64,000 nucleotides of DNA from Clostridium acetobutylicum ATCC 824 (lineage in GTDB: Bacteria > Bacillota > Clostridia > Clostridiales > Clostridiaceae): the NCBI RefSeq assembly GCF_000008765.1, contig NC_001988.2, positions 62,001-126,000 on the forward strand, given 5' to 3'. Positions 28,718 to 37,518 of this stretch are shown in pieces. A program made the position numbers and the translations under genes. The notes under the pieces were generated by a model. That model had not been told where the DNA came from and made no database searches. It saw only the letters and a program-made list of their open reading frames with translations. The first letter of the stretch is position 1, and every line of letters starts with the position of its first letter.

Positions 28718-29284
28718 ATGTCTAGCAAAAAAGATGACATCATTTCTTTAGCTGTAACCTTGATTAAGAAAAAAGGATTCCTCGCATTAAGCTATGATAA
28801 TATCTCTAAGGAGATGAATATAACAAAGACGGCAATTCATTATTACTTTGAAAAGAAAGAGGATCTCGGCATTGCCGTATGTGAAAAGTTGCAAAAGGGA
28901 TTAGTACAAGATTATGAAAAAAGCCTAAATCAAATTATGAATGGTCAAGATGGGCCTTGGTTTTTTGTTAGCTCCCGAATTAGCACAATAGGCGCCACTG
29001 AGATGTGCCCTATTTCGAGTTTACAGGCTGACTATGAGGAGTTACCAGATCGTATGAAGAATATGTTGGAGAAAATCAGTAGTAGCGAAATGAAATTATG
29101 GTCGTCGCTGGTAAAGCAATACGCTTCTGATGCAGACAGCGAGGCACTCGCTAAAACTTCTCTCTTAAGTGTAAAAGGAGCGTTGCAGTATCGGCGGGTA
29201 CTTGGGGATTCGGCGTTTTCAAACATGATGCAGTCTATTCAGGACCAATTTTTCGAATCATTAAATCGTATGAGGAGGTGTTAG
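28718..29284 (+). CDS. TetR-family regulator
   Basis: This 188-residue protein has the TetR HTH at about 7-50 (LIKKKGFLALSYDNISKEMN with MNITKTAIHYYFEKKEDLG after it) and a helical C-terminal domain with a TEMCPISSLQADYEELP segment as in QacR/YxaF-like members. AAAGGAG precedes the ATG. It is one base from the ketoacyl synthase start, so the two are co-transcribed and probably translationally coupled. It very likely binds the 44-bp palindrome immediately upstream and represses its own operon. The ligand is unknown; an acyl-CoA or fatty acid would fit the neighbour. Confidence 0.88.
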   Translation: MSSKKDDIISLAVTLIKKKGFLALSYDNISKEMNITKTAIHYYFEKKEDLGIAVCEKLQKGLVQDYEKSLNQIMNGQDGPWFFVSSRISTIGATEMCPISSLQADYEELPDRMKNMLEKISSSEMKLWSSLVKQYASDADSEALAKTSLLSVKGALQYRRVLGDSAFSNMMQSIQDQFFESLNRMRRC

Positions 29285-29285
29285 A

Positions 29286-30530
29286 ATGAGGAGAGTCGTT
29301 ATTACAGGTTATGGTGTTATTTCGTCTTCCGGTAATGATGTGGATACTTTTTGGAGTAACATTGTCAATGGAATATCGGGAATAAGAGAAATAACTGATC
29401 CCTCGTTTTCGAATATTGCATCTCGCATTGCCGGATATATAAATGATTTTAACCCCTATGAATATTTCGATAAAAGAGAAATAAGGCACTATGACTTATA
29501 CACTCAATATGCATTTGCGGCAGCAAAGCAAGCTATTGACAATGCAAATGTTAAGGAAGGTAACTTTGACACAAGTCGTGTTGGTATTTATGTTGGCTCT
29601 GGAATAGGAGGTATTAGCACAGTACTAAATAGCCATAAGGCTTATTTGGAGAAGGGTACACGCCATGTGTCACCATTCATGATTCCTATGATGATTAGCA
29701 ACATGGCTTCTGGTGTTATAGCAATAAAAACTGGATTTAAAGGGCCGAGTTTTTCTCCGGTGTCCGCGTGTGCAACGGCTAATCAAGCTATCGGAGAAGC
29801 ATTTTTAAGTATACGGCATGGATATACAGATGCGATTATTGCAGGTGGCTCAGAAGCCCCTATTAATACGCTTGCGTTTTCAGGTTTCGCAAATATGAAA
29901 GCTATGTCAACTAATAATGCCAATCCAACCGAGGCCAGCCGTCCATTCGATAAACTCCGAGATGGATTTGTTATGTCTGAAGGTGCCGGTATTCTATTCT
30001 TAGAAGAATTAACACATGCCAAAAGACGTGGAGCAAAAATATTGGGTGAAATTATTGGATATGGTTCTACTACAGACGCTTACCATATTACTTCGCCAGA
30101 CTACCATGGCGCGGCACGGGCTATGGAGATGGCACTGGAGATGGCGGATATTTCGGCCTCTCAGATTGACTATATAAACGCCCATGCCACAGGAACAAAA
30201 GGTGGAGATAAATCTGAAACCAACGCAATAAAAGCCGTATTTAAGGAAAACGTGAAGAAACTCAAAATAAGTGCAACTAAGTCAATGACAGGACATTTAT
30301 TTGGAGCTGCTGGTGGTATTGAAGCCATTATTACACTGAAAGCTTTAGAATACGGCATTATACCTCCTACAATCAATCTGAAAAATGTTGATGAAGAATG
30401 TGACCTTGATTATGTTCCCAACAAAGCGATTAAACATGATAGCAACTTCGCGATTTCCAACGGTTTTGGCTTTGGAGGTCACAATGCTTCTCTTCTCTTC
30501 AAAAAATGGAATCCAGCTATGGAATATTAA
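29286..30530 (+). CDS. Beta-ketoacyl-ACP synthase II (FabF-like)
   Basis: This 414-residue condensing enzyme extends acyl chains with malonyl-ACP. The Cys-His-His triad is present: Cys162 in VSACATANQ, His300 in HATGTKGGD and His337 in MTGHLFGAAGG; the C-terminal NGFGFGGHNASLLF is the FabF ending. GGAGGTG lies before the ATG, overlapping the TetR end. No ACP, malonyltransferase or other fatty-acid gene is nearby, so it is a lone, regulated synthase. It may alter membrane fatty acids under a specific signal. A secondary-metabolite role is less likely because no partner genes exist. Higher GC than most neighbours hints at transfer. Confidence 0.92.
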   Translation: MRRVVITGYGVISSSGNDVDTFWSNIVNGISGIREITDPSFSNIASRIAGYINDFNPYEYFDKREIRHYDLYTQYAFAAAKQAIDNANVKEGNFDTSRVGIYVGSGIGGISTVLNSHKAYLEKGTRHVSPFMIPMMISNMASGVIAIKTGFKGPSFSPVSACATANQAIGEAFLSIRHGYTDAIIAGGSEAPINTLAFSGFANMKAMSTNNANPTEASRPFDKLRDGFVMSEGAGILFLEELTHAKRRGAKILGEIIGYGSTTDAYHITSPDYHGAARAMEMALEMADISASQIDYINAHATGTKGGDKSETNAIKAVFKENVKKLKISATKSMTGHLFGAAGGIEAIITLKALEYGIIPPTINLKNVDEECDLDYVPNKAIKHDSNFAISNGFGFGGHNASLLFKKWNPAMEY

Positions 30531-30665
30531 ATCCAATAATATTTAATGGTATTCACTAACTTGTTGTTTCACTGTTATATTCTGGATATCCGTAATGTAG
30601 ATAAGACGCTTTGCTGAGTTGCAAAAATATGTATAGATTACTTTTGCATCCATAATTTAGTGGTA

Positions 30666-30701
30666 AGAACAAAGCACATTTATACTTTGTTCTATTTTTT
30701 T
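30666..30701 (+). terminator. Terminator of the tetR-ketoacyl synthase operon
   Basis: AGAACAAAG at 30666-30674 pairs perfectly with CTTTGTTCT at 30685-30693 followed by ATTTTTTTAT. Confidence 0.85.
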
Positions 30702-30830
30702 ATGCTTAAGCCAATATTAGCAATGGCGTTATATTAGTTAAGAATTCCTAATACTTTAGATAAAGTAATAATTTTAATATTAAATTTTATTATTAATCAA
30801 ATTAAAGAAATAATAAAGTTGGTATTCCTA

Positions 30831-30878
30831 TTTTAAATATTTGGCCATGAATTTTCTTGCTTGGGCAAATATTTAAAA
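30831..30878. repeat. Inverted repeat outside the Tn3 left end
   Basis: TTTTAAATATTTGGCC at 30831-30846 and GGGCAAATATTTAAAA at 30863-30878 are reverse complements at 15 of 16 positions, with a 16-nt spacer. No T-tail follows, so it is not an ordinary terminator. It lies in the gap between the ketoacyl synthase and the Tn3 element. Confidence 0.5.
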
Positions 30879-30910
30879 CAAAGATATGCAAGTTACTTTT
30901 CCCTGAGTGC

Positions 30911-30948
30911 ATATACCATACGTAAAGTAGAGTTGTTGGCGGTACCCC
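30911..30948 (-). repeat. Possible solitary Tn3-type end
   Basis: On the minus strand from 30948 the sequence begins GGGGTACCGCCAACAACTCT, like the outer end of Tn4430-type repeats as I remember them, and about 30 bases in has TTTACGTATGG, loosely like the inner TACGnTAAG. It points away from the adjacent transposon and lies 21 bp outside its left end. It may be a fragment of an older element. Confidence 0.3.
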
Positions 30949-30969
30949 TGATATTAAATTTCTCTTATA

Positions 30970-31007
30970 GGGGTAGTAACCGCAAAACGCGGATTTTATA
31001 CGTTAAG
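30970..31007 (+). repeat. Left 38-bp inverted repeat of the Tn3 element
   Basis: Starts GGGGTAGTAACCGCAAAACG and ends TATACGTTAAG. It shares the block GCAAAACGCGG and the last eleven bases with the right end. Confidence 0.92.
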
Positions 31008-31167
31008 ACATATATCAGTATTTTAACTATTCTAAAATATATTTTAAACATATTCCTTAAAAATAAAAAAGGTAGGATTTGAGTCACACTATATGAAGAT
31101 AGCGAATTAACCCAACTTCACATTATGCTAAGAATAATTATAATATTTTACAAAATACGATTCACTA

Positions 31168-31824
31168 TCAAAGATCCAATTTATCAAAACTGTCAGCTGA
31201 TTTTTTATAAGCCAGCAAGGTTATTGCTGTATATAGGATAAGGCCCAGAAAAAGTACTGGGATCTGCTTTATCTGTTTTTCGATGCTTACACTATCACAA
31301 TAATCTCGCATATAAGGAATGACACGAAGCATTACCTCTGCTATTACGATATAAATAATCATCATAGTGGTTGACTTGAAAAATGGTACTCCGATTTTAT
31401 AACCACTCTTATAATATTGCGTAAGAAAAATAAAATTGAACAAGCCAAGCATGATAAATGATAAGCCTATGAATGCAACATTTGCTTCAATCCCTACCTG
31501 ATTATTCATAAGAATGAATTTATCCCTGATAAAAGCAAATGGAATGCAGGCGATAACCTGTGCCAGTTCAATACAAACCACTAGATAAAATCTCGCCTTT
31601 ACGATATCCCTTTTCCGAATTGGCAATGCCATCATATAATATACATCACAATTTTCACGGTTTACTTGGAATACAAAGAAAATTCCCAAACAGGTGTAAA
31701 AAAATGTGACATAATACGGGTAATTGGGAATACATAAAAGTGCACTTAAACTTAAGAAAATATATGCAATAGGATGCATCGAAAGTTTAAACTCTTTATA
31801 CATTAACTCTTTCACTGTCGTCAC
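31168..31824 (-). CDS. ABC-2 type permease subunit
   Basis: This 218-residue membrane protein has about six hydrophobic segments and is the transmembrane partner of the ATPase gene it overlaps by 4 bases (ATGA junction at 31821-31824). Features such as YYMMALPIRKRDIVKARFY (about 56-74) between the second and third helices are common in ABC-2 permeases of the YtrC/lantibiotic-immunity-like type. It lies 160 bp inside the left transposon end and is cargo. Substrate unknown; export or self-protection against a peptide or cell-envelope drug is the usual role in this class. Confidence 0.82.
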   Translation of the reverse strand: MTTVKELMYKEFKLSMHPIAYIFLSLSALLCIPNYPYYVTFFYTCLGIFFVFQVNRENCDVYYMMALPIRKRDIVKARFYLVVCIELAQVIACIPFAFIRDKFILMNNQVGIEANVAFIGLSFIMLGLFNFIFLTQYYKSGYKIGVPFFKSTTMMIIYIVIAEVMLRVIPYMRDYCDSVSIEKQIKQIPVLFLGLILYTAITLLAYKKSADSFDKLDL

Positions 31825-32663
31825 TCCTTTTCAATGTAAATCATTATGGATTCCAAATCAGCTGGTAAAATTTCAACATCTCCATCAACTGGCAGATTTT
31901 CAGTAAAAATCAGTCCGCAAAAACCATCCGCGTGCTTTTTAAAGCTTATCAATTTTTTACTGATTGCCTCAGTGAGATGATCTGATCTTCCTTTTACAAT
32001 CTTGTAAGCGTCCAGAAATGACTTCTTATCCGTACTTGCAACAATCTCTCCATTTTTTATATATGTAACATATCTTGCACATTTTTCCAAATCAGATGTA
32101 ATATGGGTAGAAAACAGTATACTTATCTGTTCTTCTTCTACCAAAGTGATAAATAAATCAAGCAGGTCATCTCTTGAAACAGGATCAAGTCCACTGGTCG
32201 GTTCATCAAAAATCAATAATTGGGCATGATGTGATAAGGCCAATGCGAGTTGGTATTTTACTTTCATTCCTTCAGATAACTCATCTGCCTTTTTCTCCGG
32301 ATCTAGATGAAAACGCCCTAAGTATGATTGATAAGCCGCCTCATCCCATTTTTCATAAAACCTTTTGGTAACTTCTGTGATGGTTTTTAATTTTTTCTTC
32401 GGATAATAATTGACTCCCCCTGATACAAAACCAACTTTCTGCTTGATTAAAAACTCATTATCAGAAAAATCCTCCCCGAAAAATTTAATAGTTCCACTAT
32501 CTGCGTGAACATAATTAAGCAAAGCTTTTAATGTGGTAGTCTTACCTGCCCCATTACGTCCGATAAAACCCATAATTGTCCCCTGTTCCAGGGAAAATGA
32601 AACATTCTTCAATACAAATTTCTCATATCTCTTATTTAAATTTTGTATTGATAATACGTCCAT
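31821..32663 (-). CDS. ABC transporter ATP-binding protein
   Basis: This 280-residue ATPase has GRNGAGKTT (Walker A, about 36-44), the variant signature LSEGMK (about 135), LLIFDEPTSGLDP (Walker B and D-loop) and a STHITSDLEKC switch region. The LSEGM signature is typical of YtrB-like ATPases. Start ATG 32663 is chosen, seven bases after AGGAGG; GTG 32669 is the alternative. It pairs with the overlapping permease gene and lies 38 bases after the AbrB-like gene in one operon. In YtrB-type operons the first gene is usually a GntR regulator; here an AbrB-like protein takes that place. Confidence 0.9.
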   Translation of the reverse strand: MDVLSIQNLNKRYEKFVLKNVSFSLEQGTIMGFIGRNGAGKTTTLKALLNYVHADSGTIKFFGEDFSDNEFLIKQKVGFVSGGVNYYPKKKLKTITEVTKRFYEKWDEAAYQSYLGRFHLDPEKKADELSEGMKVKYQLALALSHHAQLLIFDEPTSGLDPVSRDDLLDLFITLVEEEQISILFSTHITSDLEKCARYVTYIKNGEIVASTDKKSFLDAYKIVKGRSDHLTEAISKKLISFKKHADGFCGLIFTENLPVDGDVEILPADLESIMIYIEKE

Positions 32664-32701
32664 ATGCACTCCTCCTCTATTTGATTTTCTTAATTCCTCT
32701 G

Positions 32702-32932
32702 TTATTTTGCTTCCTCCGGTTTTTCCTGTGCTACAAAAACTTCTTTTGCAAACTGTAGATAGCCATCACTCTGTACAATAGCAATTCCCTGATCTTTATC
32801 TGCTAGTAAAAGTAGCATGTCCCCTGGTTTTATATCAAATAAATCCCTTGCTCCTTTTGGAATTACAATCTGACCCTTTTCTCCAACTTTAACCGTACAC
32901 ATAAATTTTCCTTCTGGTATCTGCATTGGCAT
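32702..32932 (-). CDS. AbrB/SpoVT-type DNA-binding protein
   Basis: This 76-residue protein has the swapped-hairpin AbrB domain at about 11-55, with VKVGEKGQIVIPKGARDLFDIKPGD as the family core (position about 14-38). The C-terminal tail is charged. AAAGGAATG lies before the ATG. It is the first gene of the ABC cargo operon and probably controls it by binding the dyad over its own promoter. It could also be the antitoxin of a lost toxin gene, since MazE-type antitoxins share the fold, but no toxin gene is adjacent. Confidence 0.85.
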   Translation of the reverse strand: MPMQIPEGKFMCTVKVGEKGQIVIPKGARDLFDIKPGDMLLLLADKDQGIAIVQSDGYLQFAKEVFVAQEKPEEAK

Positions 32933-32977
32933 AAATTATCATTCCTTTCAGTATAATTTGTTTTATTAGTAAGACTT

Positions 32978-33015
32978 GTATAACTTATTATACTTTTTGT
33001 TAAGTTATATGTCAA
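32978..33015 (-). promoter_or_regulatory. Consensus promoter and dyad of the ABC cargo operon
   Basis: On the minus strand TTGACA (33010-33015) and TATAAT (32987-32992) are spaced by exactly 17 bp, a perfect sigma-A consensus. GTATAA at 32978-32983 and TTATAC at 32988-32993 form a dyad over the -10 box, a candidate AbrB-type operator. Confidence 0.75.
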
Positions 33016-33049
33016 CAAAAAAAGAGAAAGCACAATCTTCGCTTTCCCT
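33014..33049 (-). terminator. Terminator of tnpA
   Basis: AGAGAAAGC at 33023-33031 pairs with GCTTTCCCT at 33041-33049 (one mismatch) and on the minus strand is followed by TTTTTTTGTT. It insulates the cargo operon promoter from transposase transcription. Confidence 0.7.
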
Positions 33050-33155
33050 AATTCATATACGTTATTTATCAATAATCTTTACTTCGTTCTTAAATACAAC
33101 TAAGACCTATTTATCAGTATATCACTATAGTAAATATAATTCTAATTTTTATAAA

Positions 33156-36131
33156 TTATTGCAATATCTCCCTCAAAGGTCTCATATTATCTATTAAATT
33201 GTAATCAGAACTATCATCAAGGTTATACTGACCAATAAAATTAATGTGTTCCCATCCAAGTGGAGAAACGTGTCTTAGAAGAGATTCGTCAACTCCTTCT
33301 TTTTCCTTAAGTTTCTCAACTGCTTTAGGTAAGTACATGGTATTCCAAAGAGTTATGGAGTTTATAATTATACTTAAAGCAGTAGCTCTCTGTAACTGTC
33401 CTTGAATATCTTTTTCATGGAACATTCCATATTTCCCAAAGAATATTGCTCTAGCCAGTGCATTCATTGCCTCCCCTTTATTCAATCCTATCTGAATTTT
33501 TCTTCTGAAATCTTCGTCTGATAAATAATCCAGGATAAAAATAGTTTTTTCTATTTTTCCTAGTTCAGTTAATGCTTTAGCTAAGCTGTTTTGTCGTGAA
33601 TAGGAACCTAGCTTGCCCATTATCAATGATCCAGAAACTTTACCTTCCTTTATTGAGGATACAGGTTTCAATATATCATCATAATTTTCTTTTATAATTT
33701 TAGTATTTATCTTACCTTTTATAACTGATTGAATATTTCTAAAGTCTTCTTTTCCTTCAATACAATATAATTTACAGTCTGATATATCCCTAAGTCTTGG
33801 AGCAAATCTGAATCCTAATAAATGTGTTAATCCAAATACCTGATCCGTATAACCCGCCGTATCTGTGTAATGCTCCTCAATTTCAAGTTCTGTTCTATGA
33901 TTAAGAAGTATATCAATTATATGAATTGCATCTCTTGAATTTGTATTTATAATACCTACTCCAAATCTTGAATATTGATCACTTACAGCTGAATACATTG
34001 TCACTCCTTTTTCTAGTCCGTAATGAGGATTATAACTTGCATTTAAAGCTTCAACTGCCGATTTAACTCTTACCCCATCAGAAGATGAAGTGCTGCCATC
34101 ACCCCAATGTACAGCATAAGGTTGTCTATGATGATAATTTGTGATAGCTGCCATAGCTTTTTCCATATTATCATCACTCATTCTCCAATTAACTACATTA
34201 CTCATCTGTTTGTAGCTTATTCCTTTTACTGCTTGTTCCATTTTCTTAAGTCCTATATTTGTACCAAGAGCCATAAGTGAAGCTGTTATACATGATCTTT
34301 CATTATCTTTTGGTTCCTTGTTAGTTGAAGCATGGATTAGGTTATTATCAAAAGCTGTAAATTTAGAAATATCTATTATTATATCTGATAAATTTACCCT
34401 AGGTATTAAGCTGTAAAGCTTAGTAGCTAACTCTTTTGCCTCATCAGGAACTGCTTTTTCTAATCTTGATAATACAAATTTGTTATCTTCTATAGATACA
34501 CCTTTCAATTTTTTTATATTATCAGACACATATTTTAATTTATTATTTAATAAATCCAATCTAGCTTTTAAATATTCTTCAGCATCCAAAGATACTTTAA
34601 AATCAGTATTTTCAGCTTTGTACTTTTCCCATTCAGAATCTGTTATCAAATATTCTTCAAAGGGTTTATGTTGCTTGCTTCCAACAATTGATATATCACC
34701 AGAACGAACTGCATTTTTAAGTTCAGTGAATACTGCTAATTCATAATATTTCTTATCTATATTACCTTCTTGATCATATACGTATTTTTCCCATTGATTA
34801 GTTACAAAATCTAAGGGAGCACCTTTGGGTACCTTTCTTTTAGTATTTGCATTAAGTTCTTTTATAGTTTCCATTGCTTTTAATACAGGTTCACCTTTTT
34901 TTGAAGCTTTAAACTCAAGAATTTTCAGTAATCTAGGGGTATATTTTCTGAGTGTGCTATATTTTTCAGCTATTAAGTCCAAAGAATTATATTCTTTAGG
35001 TCTAGTAATTTCAGATGTTTCATTTATTGAGCTTACGAATTCATCCCAAGGCATAATATCTTCAATTGCCTTAAAATCAACTGCTGTCTTACCTTCTTCT
35101 TTAGCTTTAATTATTATCTTACCAAGATCTACATAATTAATTAGACCTATATTTGCTATCTTTCCATTTTTCTTCATAAGATTTTCCTACTCTTTTTTAC
35201 CGAAGGATTGCATATTTTTTATCTGAATGTCATGGATTTCAATAGCCTGATCTATAAGTTTTCTGCAAAAGTTAACTAAATATATTGAAAGAATAGAATA
35301 TCTTTTTTTGTCATCAAATCTTTTAAAATCATAGGCTTCATAATTTGATCCTAATTTATATAATTCGTCAATTCTATTGTTATGTATTCTGCTTAAATCA
35401 ATATTTTCAAGCTTTAAACTGCGAATATATTCAATTCTATCAGCAACTGAATTGAAAGCTTTTGATGATGACTTTCCTGATATTTCACGAAGCCATGATA
35501 ATTTAGTTTTTTTCTCTGTACTTTGAACATTTATCAAAATATCAAGACTTATCTTTTGTTCATTTGATACTGATGTAGATATTAAATCAAAAATTTCATT
35601 ATCAACATACTTTCTAACTTCAATAATAATATTTTCAATAGTTACTATAGAAGGCAGCAAAACTTTACATTTTTTAAGTTCATTAATTGCTTCTATAATT
35701 AGATATTTTAGATTATTATTTTTTAAGGCTTTATCTATTAAATAATTAACTAAATATTCTCTATCGTTAGTTTTAAATCTTCTATACCCATATAGTTTTA
35801 ATATTTCTTCTAAATGTTCGTATCTTGTAGGTTGTCGCTTATTGTATGATTGAAATTCAAAAGTACTGATTTTTAATTGTTCTGAAATATATAATATTAT
35901 TTCAGAAGGTATATTTTCAAAATCCATCAAAGTCCACCCTGTATATCTAATTATACAGAGCTGAACTGCAAATCCTAATTTATTGCTAGTTTTTCTATGT
36001 TTATTTATAACTTGTATATCTTCATCTGAAAGCATAAAAAATTTTTCTGTTTCAAATGAATTTGCATTATTGGGAAGCTTCATATATTCTTTTCGCTCTT
36101 TGCTAGTTAAAAACTCTCCACCACGTGCCAT
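33156..36131 (-). pseudogene. tnpA: Tn3-family transposase, split by an in-frame amber codon
   Basis: The two minus-strand frames (36131-35187 and 35177-33156) are in the same phase. Between them lie TAG at 35189-35187 and three sense codons, then an internal ATG. Without the stop the product is 990 residues, normal for Tn3 transposases. The N-terminal part holds the DUF4158-like DNA-binding domain (LTSKERKEYMKLP start). The C-terminal part holds the DDE domain, with HYTDTAGYTDQVFG, and ends LGWEHINFIGQY. AAGGGGTG precedes the first ATG. Because only one codon is changed, low-level stop readthrough or a sequencing error could leave activity; otherwise it is dead. Confidence 0.9.
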
Positions 36132-36143
36132 TTAATTCACCCC

Positions 36144-36742
36144 TTATAAATTAATGTTTAAATAAACATCATTTATTTCTTCTTGAGTTATTCCAATATA
36201 TCGTTTTGTCACAGACTGTGATCCATGATTAAGTATTTTCATAAGAGTTTCAATTGGTACACCCTGCTTCCAGGCCATAAAGCAAAAAGTTTTTCTCATA
36301 CTATGGGTCCCTATATGAGTACTCAACTTTACATTATCCTGTATGTCCTTAAATATCCTCCAAGCCATTTTTACACTTAAAGGGCTATTGCCTCCTTGTC
36401 TTAATTTAAAGATATATTTATCACCAGATGGCTTATCTGCATACTCCAAATACTCCAAAAGAGCTTTTTTCATAGATTGATTTATAGGAAAAACCTTTTG
36501 TTTGCTTGTCTTTTTTTCAATTAGCCTAATTTCTTTTTTTAGTTCTCCAATTTCATAAAAAATATCTTCCCATTTTAATTTTACAATATCGCTTACCCTT
36601 AGAGCTGAATTTATACCTACAACAAATATAGTATAATCTCTTAAATTTTTCCAGATAGATAATTTTTTACTGCTTGAATTTCTCTTTTACTTTTTATTGG
36701 ATCTACTGTTTTACTTCCTTTTTTCATTTTATCATTTGCCAT
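36144..36742 (-). pseudogene. Short tyrosine recombinase (tnpI-like), frameshifted
   Basis: The gene reads from ATG 36742 (MANDKMKKGSKTVDPIKS) to a run of five A on the coding strand at 36650-36646. There the phase changes and continues to TAA at 36144. Adding one A restores a 199-residue recombinase: Arg in ALRVSD, the Lys region, HSMRK with His and Arg, LNHGS and Tyr in KRYIGIT. It lacks an N-terminal core-binding domain, so it belongs to the short integrase type. It ends 12 bases before tnpA and likely resolved cointegrates. The frame after the shift still has a 109-residue open part from 36473. Confidence 0.75.
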
Positions 36743-36955
36743 TTTTATCCCTCGCTTAGTTAGTATTATCACTACTATAATTGTACTTTAACTAACTTGT
36801 TTTGAGTAAAAAAATAAGAGTTTTATCATTTAATGATTAAACCCTAGATATATCAATGTTTTATGCTGATGTTATATACTTTTTTGAGTTAGAACTATTT
36901 GGTATTAATTCTAAGTCAGAATGTTTTGACAAAGTATATTTTTGGTAATAACTGT
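36743..36955. other. Transposon end region with probable recombination site
   Basis: About 210 bp between the recombinase start and the right repeat should hold the promoters and the internal resolution site. AGTTAGT and ACTAACT near 36758-36803 form a spaced inverted pair; TTTTGACA occurs near 36924. I cannot define the site further. Confidence 0.3.
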
Positions 36956-36993
36956 CTTAACGTATATTTTCCGCGTTTTGCGAGCACTACCCG
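36956..36993 (-). repeat. Right 38-bp inverted repeat of the Tn3 element
   Basis: Read on the minus strand it starts CGGGTAGTGCTCGCAAAACG and ends TATACGTTAAG. It differs from the left repeat mainly at positions 1, 9-11 and 24-29. Confidence 0.92.
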
Positions 36994-37167
36994 CTTTTGT
37001 GTAGTCTGAACGCAGCTATGCCTTAATTCACCTATTAATTGATTTAATTGTAGGATTATATGTTCAAGTTTACTTTTTTTATGAGTGTCATAATTTTTAT
37101 TATGTAATCTAATTTAGAAAGTATTTTAATATAAAATAGATATAACCCATATTCTTATTTTTAGTAT

Positions 37168-37500
37168 CTAACAAGTTATTATTGTAGATTTAAAAAATCT
37201 TTCTTGAAATTCTACCAATGCTTTTATCTGATCTTTGTTATATTTGTTTAATTCTTTACAAACCACTAATTTATCCTCAACATCATTTATTCTCTTTATT
37301 ATTGCTACAACATACCCTTCATATGTCTCTAAAGGTTCAAATTCTCCAATAATGTATACATCGATTTCTTCTCCATCTCCTGCTATTGTATTAGGGATAA
37401 AACCATAATTTAAAGAGTATATAAAATCATGTTTAGGATGCTTAGATCCTAATGATCTATCCACTTTAACTTTAACGAGTTTTCCCAAATAAGCCTCCAT
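37168..37500 (-). CDS. Inorganic pyrophosphatase-like protein
   Basis: This 110-residue protein resembles a short form of soluble family I inorganic pyrophosphatase, which hydrolyses PPi to two phosphates. The conserved stretch VDRSLGSKHPKHDF (about 13-26), then YGFIPNTIAGDGEEIDVYI (about 33-51) carries the metal-binding Asp residues. Typical E. coli enzymes are about 175 residues, so this is a compact variant; I recall similar 110-130-residue Firmicutes proteins. GGGAGG lies before the ATG. It follows the alpha/beta hydrolase gene by 18 bases and may be co-transcribed with it. Confidence 0.75.
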   Translation of the reverse strand: MEAYLGKLVKVKVDRSLGSKHPKHDFIYSLNYGFIPNTIAGDGEEIDVYIIGEFEPLETYEGYVVAIIKRINDVEDKLVVCKELNKYNKDQIKALVEFQERFFKSTIITC

Positions 37501-37518
37501 ATAATTTCCTCCCTGTTT

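Larger units (their letters stand above)
30970..36993 (-). mobile_element. Tn3-family transposon carrying an ABC transporter
   Basis: The 6,024-bp element is bounded by two 38-bp inverted repeats that begin GGGG/CGGG and end in the Tn3 hallmark TACGTTAAG. All genes read leftward: recombinase (tnpI-like), transposase (tnpA), AbrB-like regulator, ABC ATPase, ABC-2 permease. A Tn3 transposase with a tyrosine rather than serine recombinase recalls the Tn4430 group. The cargo operon has its own consensus promoter. tnpA has one in-frame stop and the recombinase one frameshift, so the element is probably immobile now. The flanking 5 bp (TTATA left, CTTTT right) are not duplicated. Confidence 0.88.

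Noticed and set aside
32702-32932. Type II toxin-antitoxin pair (AbrB-like antitoxin)
   Set aside because: No toxin gene is adjacent; the next gene is an ABC ATPase, so a regulator role is simpler.
33156-35177. The two transposase frames as two separate genes
   Set aside because: They are in one phase separated by a single stop codon, and together have the normal Tn3 length.
30965-36998. Target-site duplication around the Tn3 element
   Set aside because: The flanking pentamers TTATA and CTTTT differ, also when the ends are shifted by one base.
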